This document shows positions 1 to 7,610 of a stretch of DNA of 35,099 nt, one piece after another. This DNA comes from Bacteroidales bacterium UBA3824 (lineage in GTDB: Bacteria > Bacteroidota > Bacteroidia > Bacteroidales > UBA3824), in assembly GCA_002393195.1 (NCBI GenBank), contig DGIK01000075.1, forward strand, positions 676 through 35,774, in the 5' to 3' direction. Below the pieces are notes generated by a model that saw only the letters and a list, made by a program, of their open reading frames with translations, ran no database searches and was not told where the DNA came from. The first letter of the stretch is position 1. Each line of letters starts with the position of its first letter. A program made the translations under genes and the position numbers.

Positions 1-260
1 AGCCAGTATTCGTTGTTGGATTCTATCCAATCCACTTTGCCGTATTTGAACGCAAAATACGCCACGGCGCGATATACTTGGTCGTAATCTTCGAGGTTGT
101 CCACCTTGTAATACTCTGTAAGAGAGTTTTTTAGCTCTTGACTGAGAGAATCGTATGGAGCGTCGGCAATGCCGAGGGTATTGACACCGTTTTTGCGGAG
201 TCGGTCGCAAAATTCCCAATACGTGTGCGGGAAATGCGGGGATATGAAGATGAAATTCAT
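1..260 (-). CDS. ATP-grasp ligase paralogue (N-terminal part, cut by window edge)
   Basis: The reading frame starts at 260 with MNFIFISPHFP and runs off the left edge after 86 codons. It aligns without gaps to the N-terminus of the complete ATP-grasp protein at 2432-3628: by my count 55 of 86 residues are identical, including SLTEYY, LEDYDQV and the FKYGK.D.IES.NEYW block. Only the pre-ATP-grasp domain is visible, so no catalytic residue can be checked. It begins 14 bp downstream of the amidohydrolase gene and is probably the next gene of the same right-to-left operon. The paralogy implies two successive carboxylate-amine ligations by related enzymes (inference). Confidence 0.8.
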   Translation of the reverse strand, partial: MNFIFISPHFPHTYWEFCDRLRKNGVNTLGIADAPYDSLSQELKNSLTEYYKVDNLEDYDQVYRAVAYFAFKYGKVDWIESNNEYW

Positions 261-274
261 TGTCGTATAATGTT

Positions 275-1054
275 TTACAAGTATGAATAATCGATGTTTT
301 GGTATTCCCAATTCTTGACGGGATTGCTGTATTCGGTGGTTTGATGTGCGCCGCGCATTACCAATTGTCCGTTTTTGTATGCCAACAATCTCAAAAATTC
401 CACCTCGTGCCAAGTATCGTCGTCGCTGAGCGGTTGCGTGGAAAATATTTTTGTTTGGTCGTTTATATCGTTGACGTACAACGTATTGGCATAATTGTAA
501 TGCACATACATCGCCTCGCCGTCCCATATCAGGAGGTTGATTTTGTTGCCAGGGCTCAATGCTTCCAAAAGTCCGTCTATAAAATCAAATCTTTCCTCAA
601 AATTAAGCGGTCTTTGTACCAATTCTTGGGCGGTATTGAGACAGTCGATGATATAAAAAAGTATCCTTTCTGAATCCGTCTTACCTTCCTGATGCTCCTT
701 GTAACGGTCGAGCATTGGGAAGTCAAAAATCGTCCCATTGTGAGCCAATGTCCAACACCGTCCATACTTGTCGTGCTTGATAAAAGGATGACAATTTTCG
801 TATGCCATATTCCCGACAGTGGCCAATCTGATATGCGCTATGGCATTGTCGATGACGATTGGATGTTGGAGACGCTGCCTGAGATAATGGCTACTATTTG
901 CTTTCAAAGCCTCTTTTTCGAGAGAGACCGAATTGCCATAAAAACACGCCAAACCCCATCCGTAGTCGTGCTGTTCGCTGTGGCTGAAGAATGTACGAAG
1001 ATAGTCGTTGATTGATATTTTTTTATCACTGTTAATGCCAAAAAGTTCACACAT
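275..1054 (-). CDS. Class II glutamine amidotransferase / gamma-glutamyl hydrolase, EgtC/YafJ-like
   Basis: I chose the start at 1054 because N-terminal nucleophile enzymes need Cys directly after Met, and this start gives MCELFGI; a longer frame to 1099 would bury that Cys. Visible family residues in the 259-aa product are C2, H74 and R76 in AHIRLATVG, NCHPF at 88-91, the HNGT loop at about 105-108 and D127 in GKTDSE. No synthase domain is attached, so it resembles stand-alone amidohydrolases such as EgtC of ergothioneine synthesis, which removes a gamma-glutamyl group. The start lies 8 nt inside the end of the upstream glutamate-cysteine ligase gene, which suggests translational coupling. 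Its partner and substrate are unknown; action on a gamma-glutamyl intermediate is inferred from context. Confidence 0.82.
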   Translation of the reverse strand: MCELFGINSDKKISINDYLRTFFSHSEQHDYGWGLACFYGNSVSLEKEALKANSSHYLRQRLQHPIVIDNAIAHIRLATVGNMAYENCHPFIKHDKYGRCWTLAHNGTIFDFPMLDRYKEHQEGKTDSERILFYIIDCLNTAQELVQRPLNFEERFDFIDGLLEALSPGNKINLLIWDGEAMYVHYNYANTLYVNDINDQTKIFSTQPLSDDDTWHEVEFLRLLAYKNGQLVMRGAHQTTEYSNPVKNWEYQNIDYSYL

Positions 1055-2363
1055 TTTTGTTGCGGTTTTTGATGGATTCGTACAATGTTTTAGCGGCAAA
1101 ATCGCCCTTGAATTTGTGGCTCACAATCCTTGAATAAGAATGAGTGTCGGGTTCGGTGATTTTTTGTCGTTGATAATTGATTATATCGTTGATTCTCAAA
1201 TTGTTGTCGGTATCAATCTTGCCATAAAAATCTTGCATTTTGTCAAGGATTTCGATGGCGGCGTTTGCAACGCTCAGGGCGCGGTTGTCTGGGTACATTA
1301 TTTTGGTATTGTTGATGTCATAATGCGCCGCCGCCTTGAAATTTTGCACTGCCTGTACTTGGTCTTTTGCATTGAGAGTCAGATGGTTGATGCTTGCCAA
1401 ATACGCCAAAAACAGTTGCAAAAATTCCATGTCCCTCACGTCGATTCCGTACTCTGTGAGCGGGTTGAGGTCTATCGGGCGGAGTTCGATGTGGTTGATG
1501 CCCGAAGTGCGGAGGGTTTCGATGCGATTTTTGCCGCGAGGTTTCAGTCGGATTGGGTAATACAATTCCGACGGCGCAGAAATAAGCCCGTTTTTCACGT
1601 AATGCTCTATGCTGTCGGCGTATTTTTGCACGCTCGAATAGTCCAAGGTCGGCACAAAGTAATTCCAATATCCTAATTCTGAGCATCTTATCGACGACAT
1701 TCCCGAAAAAGCCGTTTCGCCCTTTGCCCCGCCGACAAAACTCCCATCTGTCAACGGACTTGCAGCCGTCAACGCCACAATGAGCCAACCGTATGCAAGG
1801 CAATTTTCGGCGAGATTGAGATAAAGCGTGTCGCTATATTTTTGATATTCAGGTGTTTCATTGCCTTTGTCGATGGTGATGCCGGTCTCTATTTCATAAT
1901 TTTTTCGCAGCAATTCGCCCGAAAAAGAATAGTTGAAATGAATGCCCGAAAACGCCATTTTGTAGCGGCCGTATTTGTTGGAAAGATATTCGCGATAAGT
2001 GGTTTTTTCAGAATTTTTTCCGTAAAATTTTGCCACTGGAATATCGTCCTCATTTTTGATGTAAGGCGGATTGCTCGACATCCAAAGCAACTCTTTTACT
2101 GGAAGTTGCGACAATGTTTTTGCAATCTTTTTGTGATGCACCGCGAGTTCGTCTATAACGCCCTGCGCGTCGCTGTGGATGCCGGTATTGATCTCCACTT
2201 GATTTTCGCAAAAATCGCGGACAATATGGCTGTCGTCAGCATCAAAAGGATGGTCGGTATGGCTCAGCCGTCCGTCCTCCGTAACTCGCAAAGTCTCCCT
2301 TTCAAGACCAAAATTGCCCGTCAATAATAATTTTGCAATATGTTGATTTTCAATGTGAAACAT
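1047..2363 (-). CDS. gshA: Glutamate-cysteine ligase (gamma-glutamylcysteine synthetase), GshA/GshF N-domain type
   Basis: The enzyme joins glutamate and cysteine through the gamma-carboxylate using ATP. The 438-aa protein opens with the family signature GLERETLRV (residues 20-28) and carries FCENQVEI, the SGIHFNYSF block and the C-terminal HIELRPIDLNP block typical of E. coli-type GshA and of the N-half of bifunctional GshF. At 438 aa it lacks the ATP-grasp half of GshF; separate ATP-grasp genes flank it instead (2432-3628 upstream, 1-260 downstream). The amidohydrolase gene overlaps its 3' end by 8 nt. The amino acceptor could be something other than cysteine, since carboxylate-amine ligases of this fold differ in substrate. 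Family membership is secure; the exact substrate is not. Confidence 0.85.
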   Translation of the reverse strand: MFHIENQHIAKLLLTGNFGLERETLRVTEDGRLSHTDHPFDADDSHIVRDFCENQVEINTGIHSDAQGVIDELAVHHKKIAKTLSQLPVKELLWMSSNPPYIKNEDDIPVAKFYGKNSEKTTYREYLSNKYGRYKMAFSGIHFNYSFSGELLRKNYEIETGITIDKGNETPEYQKYSDTLYLNLAENCLAYGWLIVALTAASPLTDGSFVGGAKGETAFSGMSSIRCSELGYWNYFVPTLDYSSVQKYADSIEHYVKNGLISAPSELYYPIRLKPRGKNRIETLRTSGINHIELRPIDLNPLTEYGIDVRDMEFLQLFLAYLASINHLTLNAKDQVQAVQNFKAAAHYDINNTKIMYPDNRALSVANAAIEILDKMQDFYGKIDTDNNLRINDIINYQRQKITEPDTHSYSRIVSHKFKGDFAAKTLYESIKNRNKNV

Positions 2364-2396
2364 TTTCTTTTAAAAACGTAAATTAGTATGTATTTT

Positions 2397-2420
2397 GCCG
2401 TCTTGCGACGGCTTTTTTTT
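2397..2420 (+). terminator. Plus-strand intrinsic terminator inside a minus-strand operon
   Basis: GCCGTC-TTGC-GACGGC is followed by eight T on the plus strand, a textbook intrinsic terminator. No plus-strand gene ends here; it lies between gshA and the ATP-grasp gene, both on the minus strand. On the operon mRNA the same hairpin has A's before it and no U-tract after it, so it should not stop the operon. It may block antisense transcription or stabilise mRNA ends. Confidence 0.6.
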
Positions 2421-2431
2421 CTATCCAAAAA

Positions 2432-3628
2432 TTACCGTTCCAAGATGTATTCGCCGTCGGAGAATAATTCTTGTTCGGAGTTGGATTTTAGAATAAAAAT
2501 CTGCGCTCCCATTCCGCCGGAGATGCTTTTTGGTGGTATGTTTTCCATCAAAAGCCGGTCGCCAAAATGCCGTCGGATTTCTTCGGGCGAGTGTCGGTAG
2601 TTGACATTTGCCCCGCGTCCGTAGTGCGTGACGTAGCGGCGAAATTTGTAATCGTGGAAACTTCTATTTTCGTCAAAGACCAAACTCTCCGCCCAAATCT
2701 GATACACATCCACGTCGTAAGCGTAGTTCATCTTGTCGGGAATATAACCGCCCGGCGCGCGCATATTCGCTTCGAGTCCGATGATGTCGCCCTTGTTGCC
2801 AAGTCCCTGTTTATCAGCGTCGAGGCGGAAAAATTCAAAGTGGAAAAATCTCTGCCTAACGCCAAACGCTTGGACGGTTTTGGTGCCGATTTCCAGCAAA
2901 TCCGATTCCTGCATATTGCGGGTGTAACTGATATTTTCGCCGTCGCCGTTGAGCATTGCAAGTGGCGTTATTTTCATCACCTGCCCCGTACAAAATAGGA
3001 TTTCTCCGCGCGAATTTGTGATGCCGTCGAAGGTTTCCACGTGTCCCGGCACAAATTCTTCTATGATGTTGACGGAATTTTGAGTGTCAATTTTACTTAG
3101 CACCTCGTCAAGTGCGGCAGCATCGTCAATTTTGTAAGTGTTGCTTGCGCCAACGCCATTGTCAGGCTTTATAATCAACGGAAAACCAACCATTTTGGCG
3201 AATTTTCGCGCCTTGTTTTCGTTGTCGATGAGCATCCAACGCGCCGTCGGTATGCCAGCCTTTGCGTAGATGGCTTTCATCTGGGATTTCAATTTCACTT
3301 TCCACAAATCGGCGGGTCGCAGCCCTGATATTACGTTGAAATCCTCCCTCAGCCGCGCCTCCGTGGCGAGCCAATATTCGTTTTGCGATTCGATGTGGTC
3401 TATCTTGCCGTATTTGAACGTGAAGAATGCCGCCGCCCGCATCACTTGGTCGTAATCTTCGAGCGAATTTACGTAGTAATACTCTGTCAACGAGGATTTT
3501 ACGTTGTCATTGAGATTGTCATACGGACAGTCGCCAATGCCGAGTACATTGCAACCAAGGTGCAGCAATCTGTTGCAAAAATTATAAAATTGCAACGGAA
3601 AATTCGGAGAAATGAATATTACGTTCAT
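2432..3628 (-). CDS. ATP-grasp carboxylate-amine ligase
   Basis: This 398-aa protein has an N-terminal Rossmann-like pre-ATP domain (residues 1-110) and an ATP-grasp fold. Visible features are AGIPTARW at about 124-131, K154 in IIKPDNGVGA, the adenine-side EEFVPG at 190-195, FHFEFF with E265, and the metal-binding GLEANMRAPGG (E286, N288, R290). Such enzymes form an acyl phosphate and couple it to an amine. It sits 24 bp downstream of the first esterase and 68 bp upstream of gshA, and has a close paralogue at 1-260. In a glutathione pathway this position would be the synthetase, but it does not look like GshB or the GshF ATP-grasp, so I leave the product open. Confidence 0.85.
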   Translation of the reverse strand: MNVIFISPNFPLQFYNFCNRLLHLGCNVLGIGDCPYDNLNDNVKSSLTEYYYVNSLEDYDQVMRAAAFFTFKYGKIDHIESQNEYWLATEARLREDFNVISGLRPADLWKVKLKSQMKAIYAKAGIPTARWMLIDNENKARKFAKMVGFPLIIKPDNGVGASNTYKIDDAAALDEVLSKIDTQNSVNIIEEFVPGHVETFDGITNSRGEILFCTGQVMKITPLAMLNGDGENISYTRNMQESDLLEIGTKTVQAFGVRQRFFHFEFFRLDADKQGLGNKGDIIGLEANMRAPGGYIPDKMNYAYDVDVYQIWAESLVFDENRSFHDYKFRRYVTHYGRGANVNYRHSPEEIRRHFGDRLLMENIPPKSISGGMGAQIFILKSNSEQELFSDGEYILER

Positions 3629-3652
3629 AATTGGTATTCAGTATGTTAGTAA

Positions 3653-4402
3653 TTAATTCTCCCACAAAAACCACATCCAAGTCGGCACTTCGTGTTGCCA
3701 ACTTGCCTCGTTGTGGTTGCCGCCTTCGTTTCTGAAAAGGTAGGTCTTCGCGCCCTTCTGTTGCACAAGCCATTCCACCTCGCGGATACGGTTTTCGATG
3801 CCGGGGTTGTGCTGTTGCTCGACGCTTCCCCACGAGAAGAAAATCCTTGTGTCGAGGTTCAATACGCCGGTATTGATTTCGTGCCTGAAAGCGTCCATTG
3901 CGGGTGCAATTGCTGGCGAAATCACCGCCGCTTTTGAGAATATATGGTTGAAATGTATCACGCCGTAGAGCGACATCATTCCGCCCATCGAATAGCCCGC
4001 AATCGCCGTAGCCTCGCGGAATGGGACGGTGCGGAAGTGGCTGTCGATGTGAGGTTTGAGCGCGTCCTCAATCCACTTGAATGTGTCGTAGCCACGCCCC
4101 GGAATGTGTCCGTAGATGCTACTATCGAGTTCGTAGGGGCAATATTCGCAGACGCGGGTCCAGTCGTCCTTGGCGCACTCGATGCCCACCACGATGAGTT
4201 TTTTCCAATAGTTGTCGAGAAACTCTTTGAGCCCCAACGATTTGCCGAAAGTTGCGTCGCCGTCATAGAACAGATTGTGCCCGTCAAACATATACAGGAC
4301 GGCGTACCTCTCGTCTGTATTGTAGTAATTATCAGGCAGATAGAGATGAATCCTCCGATTCGCCCCCGCCGCACTGAACCAAAAGTCAAATTTTTGTACC
4401 AT
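3653..4402 (-). CDS. Alpha/beta-hydrolase esterase, esterase D family
   Basis: The 249-aa protein has the esterase D/enterochelin-esterase outline: YAVLYMFDGHN at 33-43, the nucleophile elbow GYSMGG with S138, and a C-terminal GGNHNEASWQ segment that supplies the expected His. There is no signal peptide, so it should be cytoplasmic. It ends 24 bp before the ATP-grasp gene and follows a second esterase gene after a 128-bp gap that holds a possible promoter. The two esterases share the fold and the G-x-S-M-G-G elbow but little obvious sequence. In this cluster it could release or trim an ester-linked or peptide product (inference). Confidence 0.82.
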   Translation of the reverse strand: MVQKFDFWFSAAGANRRIHLYLPDNYYNTDERYAVLYMFDGHNLFYDGDATFGKSLGLKEFLDNYWKKLIVVGIECAKDDWTRVCEYCPYELDSSIYGHIPGRGYDTFKWIEDALKPHIDSHFRTVPFREATAIAGYSMGGMMSLYGVIHFNHIFSKAAVISPAIAPAMDAFRHEINTGVLNLDTRIFFSWGSVEQQHNPGIENRIREVEWLVQQKGAKTYLFRNEGGNHNEASWQHEVPTWMWFLWEN

Positions 4403-4431
4403 TATTTTATTGTCTGTTATTAATCGAATCG

Positions 4432-4439
4432 CAAAATTA
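4432..4439 (-). promoter_or_regulatory. Putative -7 element (TAATTTTG) for the ATP-grasp/gshA operon
   Basis: Reading the minus strand, TAATTTTG matches TAnnTTTG about 30 nt before the esterase start at 4402. I see no clean TTTG at the -33 position. Three 22-bp phased repeats lie just upstream of it (4472-4530). Confidence 0.4.
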
Positions 4440-4471
4440 TAATGTAGGCAAGGACGTTGTCAGTATTACGG

Positions 4472-4530
4472 AGTGAAATATTTCAACTTAAAAAGTGAAA
4501 TTCCGCAACATTACAAGTGAAATTTTGCAC
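4472..4530. repeat. Three phased 22-bp repeats (core AGTGAAAT), operator-like
   Basis: AGTGAAAT occurs at 4472, 4494 and 4516, exactly 22 bp apart. The second halves of the units are also alike (TCAACTT, GCAACAT, GCACTTA), so each unit reads as two 11-mers. The array ends at the stop codon of the upstream esterase gene and lies 33-90 bp upstream of the putative -7 element for the next gene. The two-turn spacing puts the cores on about the same DNA face, as expected for a repeated transcription-factor site. Confidence 0.5.
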
Positions 4531-5274
4531 TTACGCCGCACGTCTCCACGCACCTTCCGCTATCTTGCCAAAGAAGTATTGTGCCTGCCTGCGCCACCAG
4601 TAGAAATCGTGGCTCACGTCCTTGCCCCAGAGGTCAACCCAGGCATCAACGCCAAGACGTTCCAAAATGCCGTGCAATCTGCCTGTCGATGCGCCCGTAA
4701 CGCGTTCGTAGTTGCCTTGTCCGCAACAGAATATCAGGGTTTTGCCACGGTAACGGTCGGCGGTCATTGAGGTTGCATTTTGCAGAAAGTCGAGCGGCGA
4801 GTTCCTGTAAATCAAGTCGTTGTTGTAATTCGGGAAAAAATAATCTGCGTGGAAAAGTCCGCTCAGCGATACCACGCCGCTAAACAATTCGGGACGACGG
4901 AAAAAGAAATTGCCCGCGTGGTAGCCGCCCATCGAACAGCCAGAGGCAATCAACTGTTCGCCGTGGCTCACTTCGGGAATCAGTTCATCTACAATGTAAT
5001 TGAACCAACGTTCGTGCAGGTTGATGCGCTCGTTGTAATCGCCGGAAGTAAGGCTCCACGTCTCGGCGTCGATGCTGTCGCAGCAAATCAGATGAAATTC
5101 GCCCGCCTCTATCATCGGCGCGAGAATATCAATCATGCCATTGTCTTCCCATTCATAGAACCTCTGGTCTTGCGACGGGAACACCAATACGCCACGGCCG
5201 CTTTCGCCGTATGTCTTGTACTCAATCTCGCGGTTGAGATTGACGCTCCAATGTTTGTGATATTCTACTTTCAT
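4531..5274 (-). CDS. Alpha/beta-hydrolase, esterase family
   Basis: I set the start at 5274 (MKVEYHKHWSVNLNREIE) because an AGGAGG lies 7 nt upstream; the longer frame to 5310 has no such signal. The 247-aa protein has GVLVFPSQDQRFYEWED near residues 28-44, the nucleophile elbow GCSMGG with S114, and a C-terminal SHDFYWWRRQ with the likely catalytic His. This is the esterase D-like type often annotated as esterase family protein. It is the first gene of the right-to-left run ending in the ATP-grasp genes. Its role there is unknown; a second esterase follows it. Confidence 0.8.
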   Translation of the reverse strand: MKVEYHKHWSVNLNREIEYKTYGESGRGVLVFPSQDQRFYEWEDNGMIDILAPMIEAGEFHLICCDSIDAETWSLTSGDYNERINLHERWFNYIVDELIPEVSHGEQLIASGCSMGGYHAGNFFFRRPELFSGVVSLSGLFHADYFFPNYNNDLIYRNSPLDFLQNATSMTADRYRGKTLIFCCGQGNYERVTGASTGRLHGILERLGVDAWVDLWGKDVSHDFYWWRRQAQYFFGKIAEGAWRRAA

Positions 5275-5307
5275 CTTAGCCTCCTTTGTTTTATTTGGTT
5301 TACGGTG

Positions 5308-5338
5308 CAAAGTTCGGTGTTTAGTATGTTTTTGCCAA
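5308..5338 (-). promoter_or_regulatory. Weak promoter for the esterase operon
   Basis: On the minus strand TTGG (5335-5338), a 19-nt spacer and GAACTTTG (5308-5315) resemble TTTG-N20-TAnnTTTG, with GA in place of TA. It lies 34 nt before the AGGAGG-led start at 5274. Confidence 0.35.
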
Positions 5339-5468
5339 GAATGTGTGATATTTTGGAGATATTTTCTAATGATGATTTGATTTGTAGATTTTATTTATTG
5401 TGATTATGGTGAAAATCATTGATATAGGGGAAAATATTTCGTATGTACAATGATACGATTTGCGATTA

Positions 5469-5494
5469 AATATTGCCGTTTTGTTGGCAATATT
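5469..5494. repeat. Perfect 9-bp inverted repeat upstream of gluQ promoter
   Basis: AATATTGCC and GGCAATATT are separated by 8 nt (GTTTTGTT). No T-tract follows on either strand, so an operator is more likely than a terminator. The element lies in the 294-bp gap between the divergent esterase and gluQ genes, about 15 bp upstream of the first TATCTTTG. Confidence 0.4.
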
Positions 5495-5508
5495 CAGAAA
5501 AATGTATA

Positions 5509-5546
5509 TATCTTTGCTGATAGAAAAAGATATTTCGCTATCTTTG
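5509..5546 (+). promoter_or_regulatory. gluQ promoter with two -7 elements
   Basis: TATCTTTG occurs twice, at 5509-5516 and 5539-5546. The TTTG of the first copy lies 22 nt before the second, so it can also serve as its -33 element. The gluQ start codon is at 5569. Confidence 0.6.
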
Positions 5547-5568
5547 CAACCATTACAAAGGCATTATT

Positions 5569-6486
5569 ATGGATAAATCCTTAGAAAATAATCCGCATCG
5601 TATGCATACGGGGCGTTTTGCGCCGTCGCCTTCTGGGCGTATGCATCTTGGCAACGTTTACGCGGCGTTGATGTCGTGGCTGTATGCTCGCGCTCAGGGC
5701 GGGCGTTGGCTTGTCCGTATCGAAGACCTCGACACTATGCGCTGTCCAAGGCATTTTGCCGACGAGATTATCGACGACCTCCATTGGCTCGGGCTCGATT
5801 CTGATGGCGAAATTCTCTATCAGTCGGAGCGGGCGGATATTTATCTTGATGCGTTCAATATGTTGAAGTCCAAAGGGTTGGTGTATGATTGTTTTTGCAG
5901 CCGTGCCGACCTCAGGGCATCGTCTGCGCCACATTCGTCGGACGGTACGCCCATCTATCCCGGTACTTGCCGACTTCTTACGCCGGAGCAAAAGTCTGAA
6001 TTGCTCAAAACCCGCCGCCCTTCTCAGCGTGTGCATTTGCCGGATGAGTTTTCGGAGTTCAATGACTTGACATACGGCGTCCAACGTTGCAATCTGTTGC
6101 GAGATTGTGGCGATTTTGTGGTGCGCCGTGCCGACGGGGTGTTTGCATATCAATTGGCTGTTACGGTGGATGATGCGCTTTCGGGCGTTACGGAAGTGGT
6201 GCGCGGCTGCGACCTCATGCCGAGTGCTCACCTTCAAATTTTCCTTTATAAACAATTGGGTTACAACGTGCCTGATTTCCGTCATTTGCCGTTGCTCACA
6301 GCACCCGACGGCCGACGGCTTTCCAAGCGCGACGACGATGCCAATATTTCTGCCCTGCGCGCCACCCACACGCCCAATCAGGTGCTTGGCATCATAATGC
6401 ACGCCGCCGGCAGGTGTCCCGAGGGCGCGGAGTTGAGTTTGGACGATTGCTTGCAGTTGGTGGTTGACGATTGCAAAAATAAGTAG
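5569..6486 (+). CDS. gluQ: Glutamyl-Q tRNA(Asp) synthetase
   Basis: GluQRS activates glutamate and transfers it to queuosine at the wobble position of tRNA(Asp). It is a GluRS catalytic core without the anticodon-binding domain, which fits the 305-aa length. Visible signatures are RFAPSPSGRMHLGN (HIGH-type) at 17-30, WLVRIEDLDTMRCP, the zinc-site pattern CFC with YPGTC later, and RRLSKRDDD in place of KMSKS. The 13 residues before RFAPSPSG are non-conserved. It has its own promoter and is followed by a separate promoter for the kinase gene, so it is likely monocistronic. Confidence 0.93.
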   Translation: MDKSLENNPHRMHTGRFAPSPSGRMHLGNVYAALMSWLYARAQGGRWLVRIEDLDTMRCPRHFADEIIDDLHWLGLDSDGEILYQSERADIYLDAFNMLKSKGLVYDCFCSRADLRASSAPHSSDGTPIYPGTCRLLTPEQKSELLKTRRPSQRVHLPDEFSEFNDLTYGVQRCNLLRDCGDFVVRRADGVFAYQLAVTVDDALSGVTEVVRGCDLMPSAHLQIFLYKQLGYNVPDFRHLPLLTAPDGRRLSKRDDDANISALRATHTPNQVLGIIMHAAGRCPEGAELSLDDCLQLVVDDCKNK

Positions 6487-6517
6487 CGCGACTTCTCTGC
6501 AAATTTTGTAAAATTAA

Positions 6518-6550
6518 TTTGTGGAATTATGAAATATGTGCGTAACTTTG
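6518..6550 (+). promoter_or_regulatory. Promoter TTTG-N21-TAACTTTG
   Basis: TTTG at 6518-6521 and TAACTTTG at 6543-6550 match the Bacteroidetes primary-sigma consensus. Transcription should begin close to 6556, which excludes the in-frame start at 6536 and supports ATG 6575. Confidence 0.75.
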
Positions 6551-6574
6551 CACCAGAATTTCATCATTAAAATA

Positions 6575-7423
6575 ATGTCTTCATACAATCGAATTTTAAC
6601 TATTCAGGACATATCCTGCGTTGGGCAGTGTTCACTGACAGTGGCATTGCCGATACTTTCGGCGAGCGGCAACGAGACCTGCATCCTGCCCTCGGCGGTG
6701 TTGTCGAGCCATACGGGTGGGTTCAAGGGCTATACATTCCGCGACCTCACCGACGACATTCCCGCCATCGTAAAACATTGGATTTCGGAGGGTATAGATT
6801 TTGACGCCTTTTACACCGGCTACCTCGGCACGGCGCGGCAGGTGGAGTTGGTGATGAATATCATCAATAGTCCGCTGCGCAAACCCGACTCACATATTAT
6901 AATAGACCCTGCAATGGGCGACAATGGCGTTTTTTATTCCGGGATGGGCGGCGAGTTTCTCTCGGCGATGAAGCGACTCATTACAATGGCAGACATCATA
7001 ATCCCCAATGTAACAGAGGCTTGTATGCTCACTGGCATTGAATACCGAACCAATTATGACCAGCAATATATTCGCCAAATTGTGGAAGGGTTGACTTCTA
7101 TAATTGGCGACGGCAAGACCATTGTGATTACCGGCGTGGGCTTCCGCAAGGGCGAGACCGGGGTAGGGGTTTATTCTGACGGCAACGAGTTCCACTATCC
7201 GCACGTCAAATTGGAAAAGAATGTTTCCGGCACGGGCGACATTTTCGCGTCGGCATTTACGGGAGCGTTGATTAATGGAATTTCAACCCAAGAATCCGCC
7301 TGCATCGCCGCCGACTTCACTCTTGCTGCCATCAAGGAAACTATCGAAAATCCGGTGCATTGGTACGGAGTTAAGTTTGAGACTGTACTCGGCGAATATA
7401 TAAAGCGAGTAGTCCGTAATTAA
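6575..7423 (+). CDS. pdxY: Pyridoxal/pyridoxamine kinase (PfkB/ribokinase-like)
   Basis: This kinase phosphorylates B6 vitamers for the PLP salvage pathway. The start at 6575 (MSSYNRILTIQDIS) is favoured because the promoter -7 element ends at 6550. The 282-aa product shows DISCVGQCSLTVALPILSA near the N-terminus, the substrate-side SHTGGF, DPAMGDNGVFY in the middle, PNVTEACMLTG, and the anion-hole/catalytic GTGDIFASAFTGA at the end. These are the marks of PdxY/PdxK rather than sugar kinases. The next gene, cysK, encodes a PLP enzyme, but it has its own promoter and the link may be chance. PdxY versus PdxK is not resolved by sequence reading. Confidence 0.85.
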   Translation: MSSYNRILTIQDISCVGQCSLTVALPILSASGNETCILPSAVLSSHTGGFKGYTFRDLTDDIPAIVKHWISEGIDFDAFYTGYLGTARQVELVMNIINSPLRKPDSHIIIDPAMGDNGVFYSGMGGEFLSAMKRLITMADIIIPNVTEACMLTGIEYRTNYDQQYIRQIVEGLTSIIGDGKTIVITGVGFRKGETGVGVYSDGNEFHYPHVKLEKNVSGTGDIFASAFTGALINGISTQESACIAADFTLAAIKETIENPVHWYGVKFETVLGEYIKRVVRN

Positions 7424-7536
7424 AATTAATTGAATAGAACCTAATTCTGTATAGCCTCAAATTGATGTTAATATCAATAAAAATTGTCTAATGGTTATCT
7501 GATTAGTAGAATTATTTTCCAAACATTCACAAGTTA

Positions 7537-7567
7537 TTGGTTATAATTTTTGTTTGCACTAATTTTG
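7537..7567 (+). promoter_or_regulatory. cysK promoter
   Basis: TAATTTTG at 7560-7567 is a -7 element, preceded by TTG at 7537-7539 with a 20-nt spacer. It lies 43 nt upstream of the start codon. The rest of the 187-bp gap holds only a small TTGAT/ATCAA inverted repeat. Confidence 0.55.
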
Positions 7568-7610
7568 CTGTCAGAAAAAATAAAGAAAATGAATTAAAAT
7601 CAAGACAAAA

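Noticed and set aside
1047..3628. Plain glutathione synthesis (split GshF)
   Set aside because: Not excluded, but the ATP-grasp proteins do not resemble GshB or the GshF C-domain, are duplicated, and the amidohydrolase and esterases would be unexplained.
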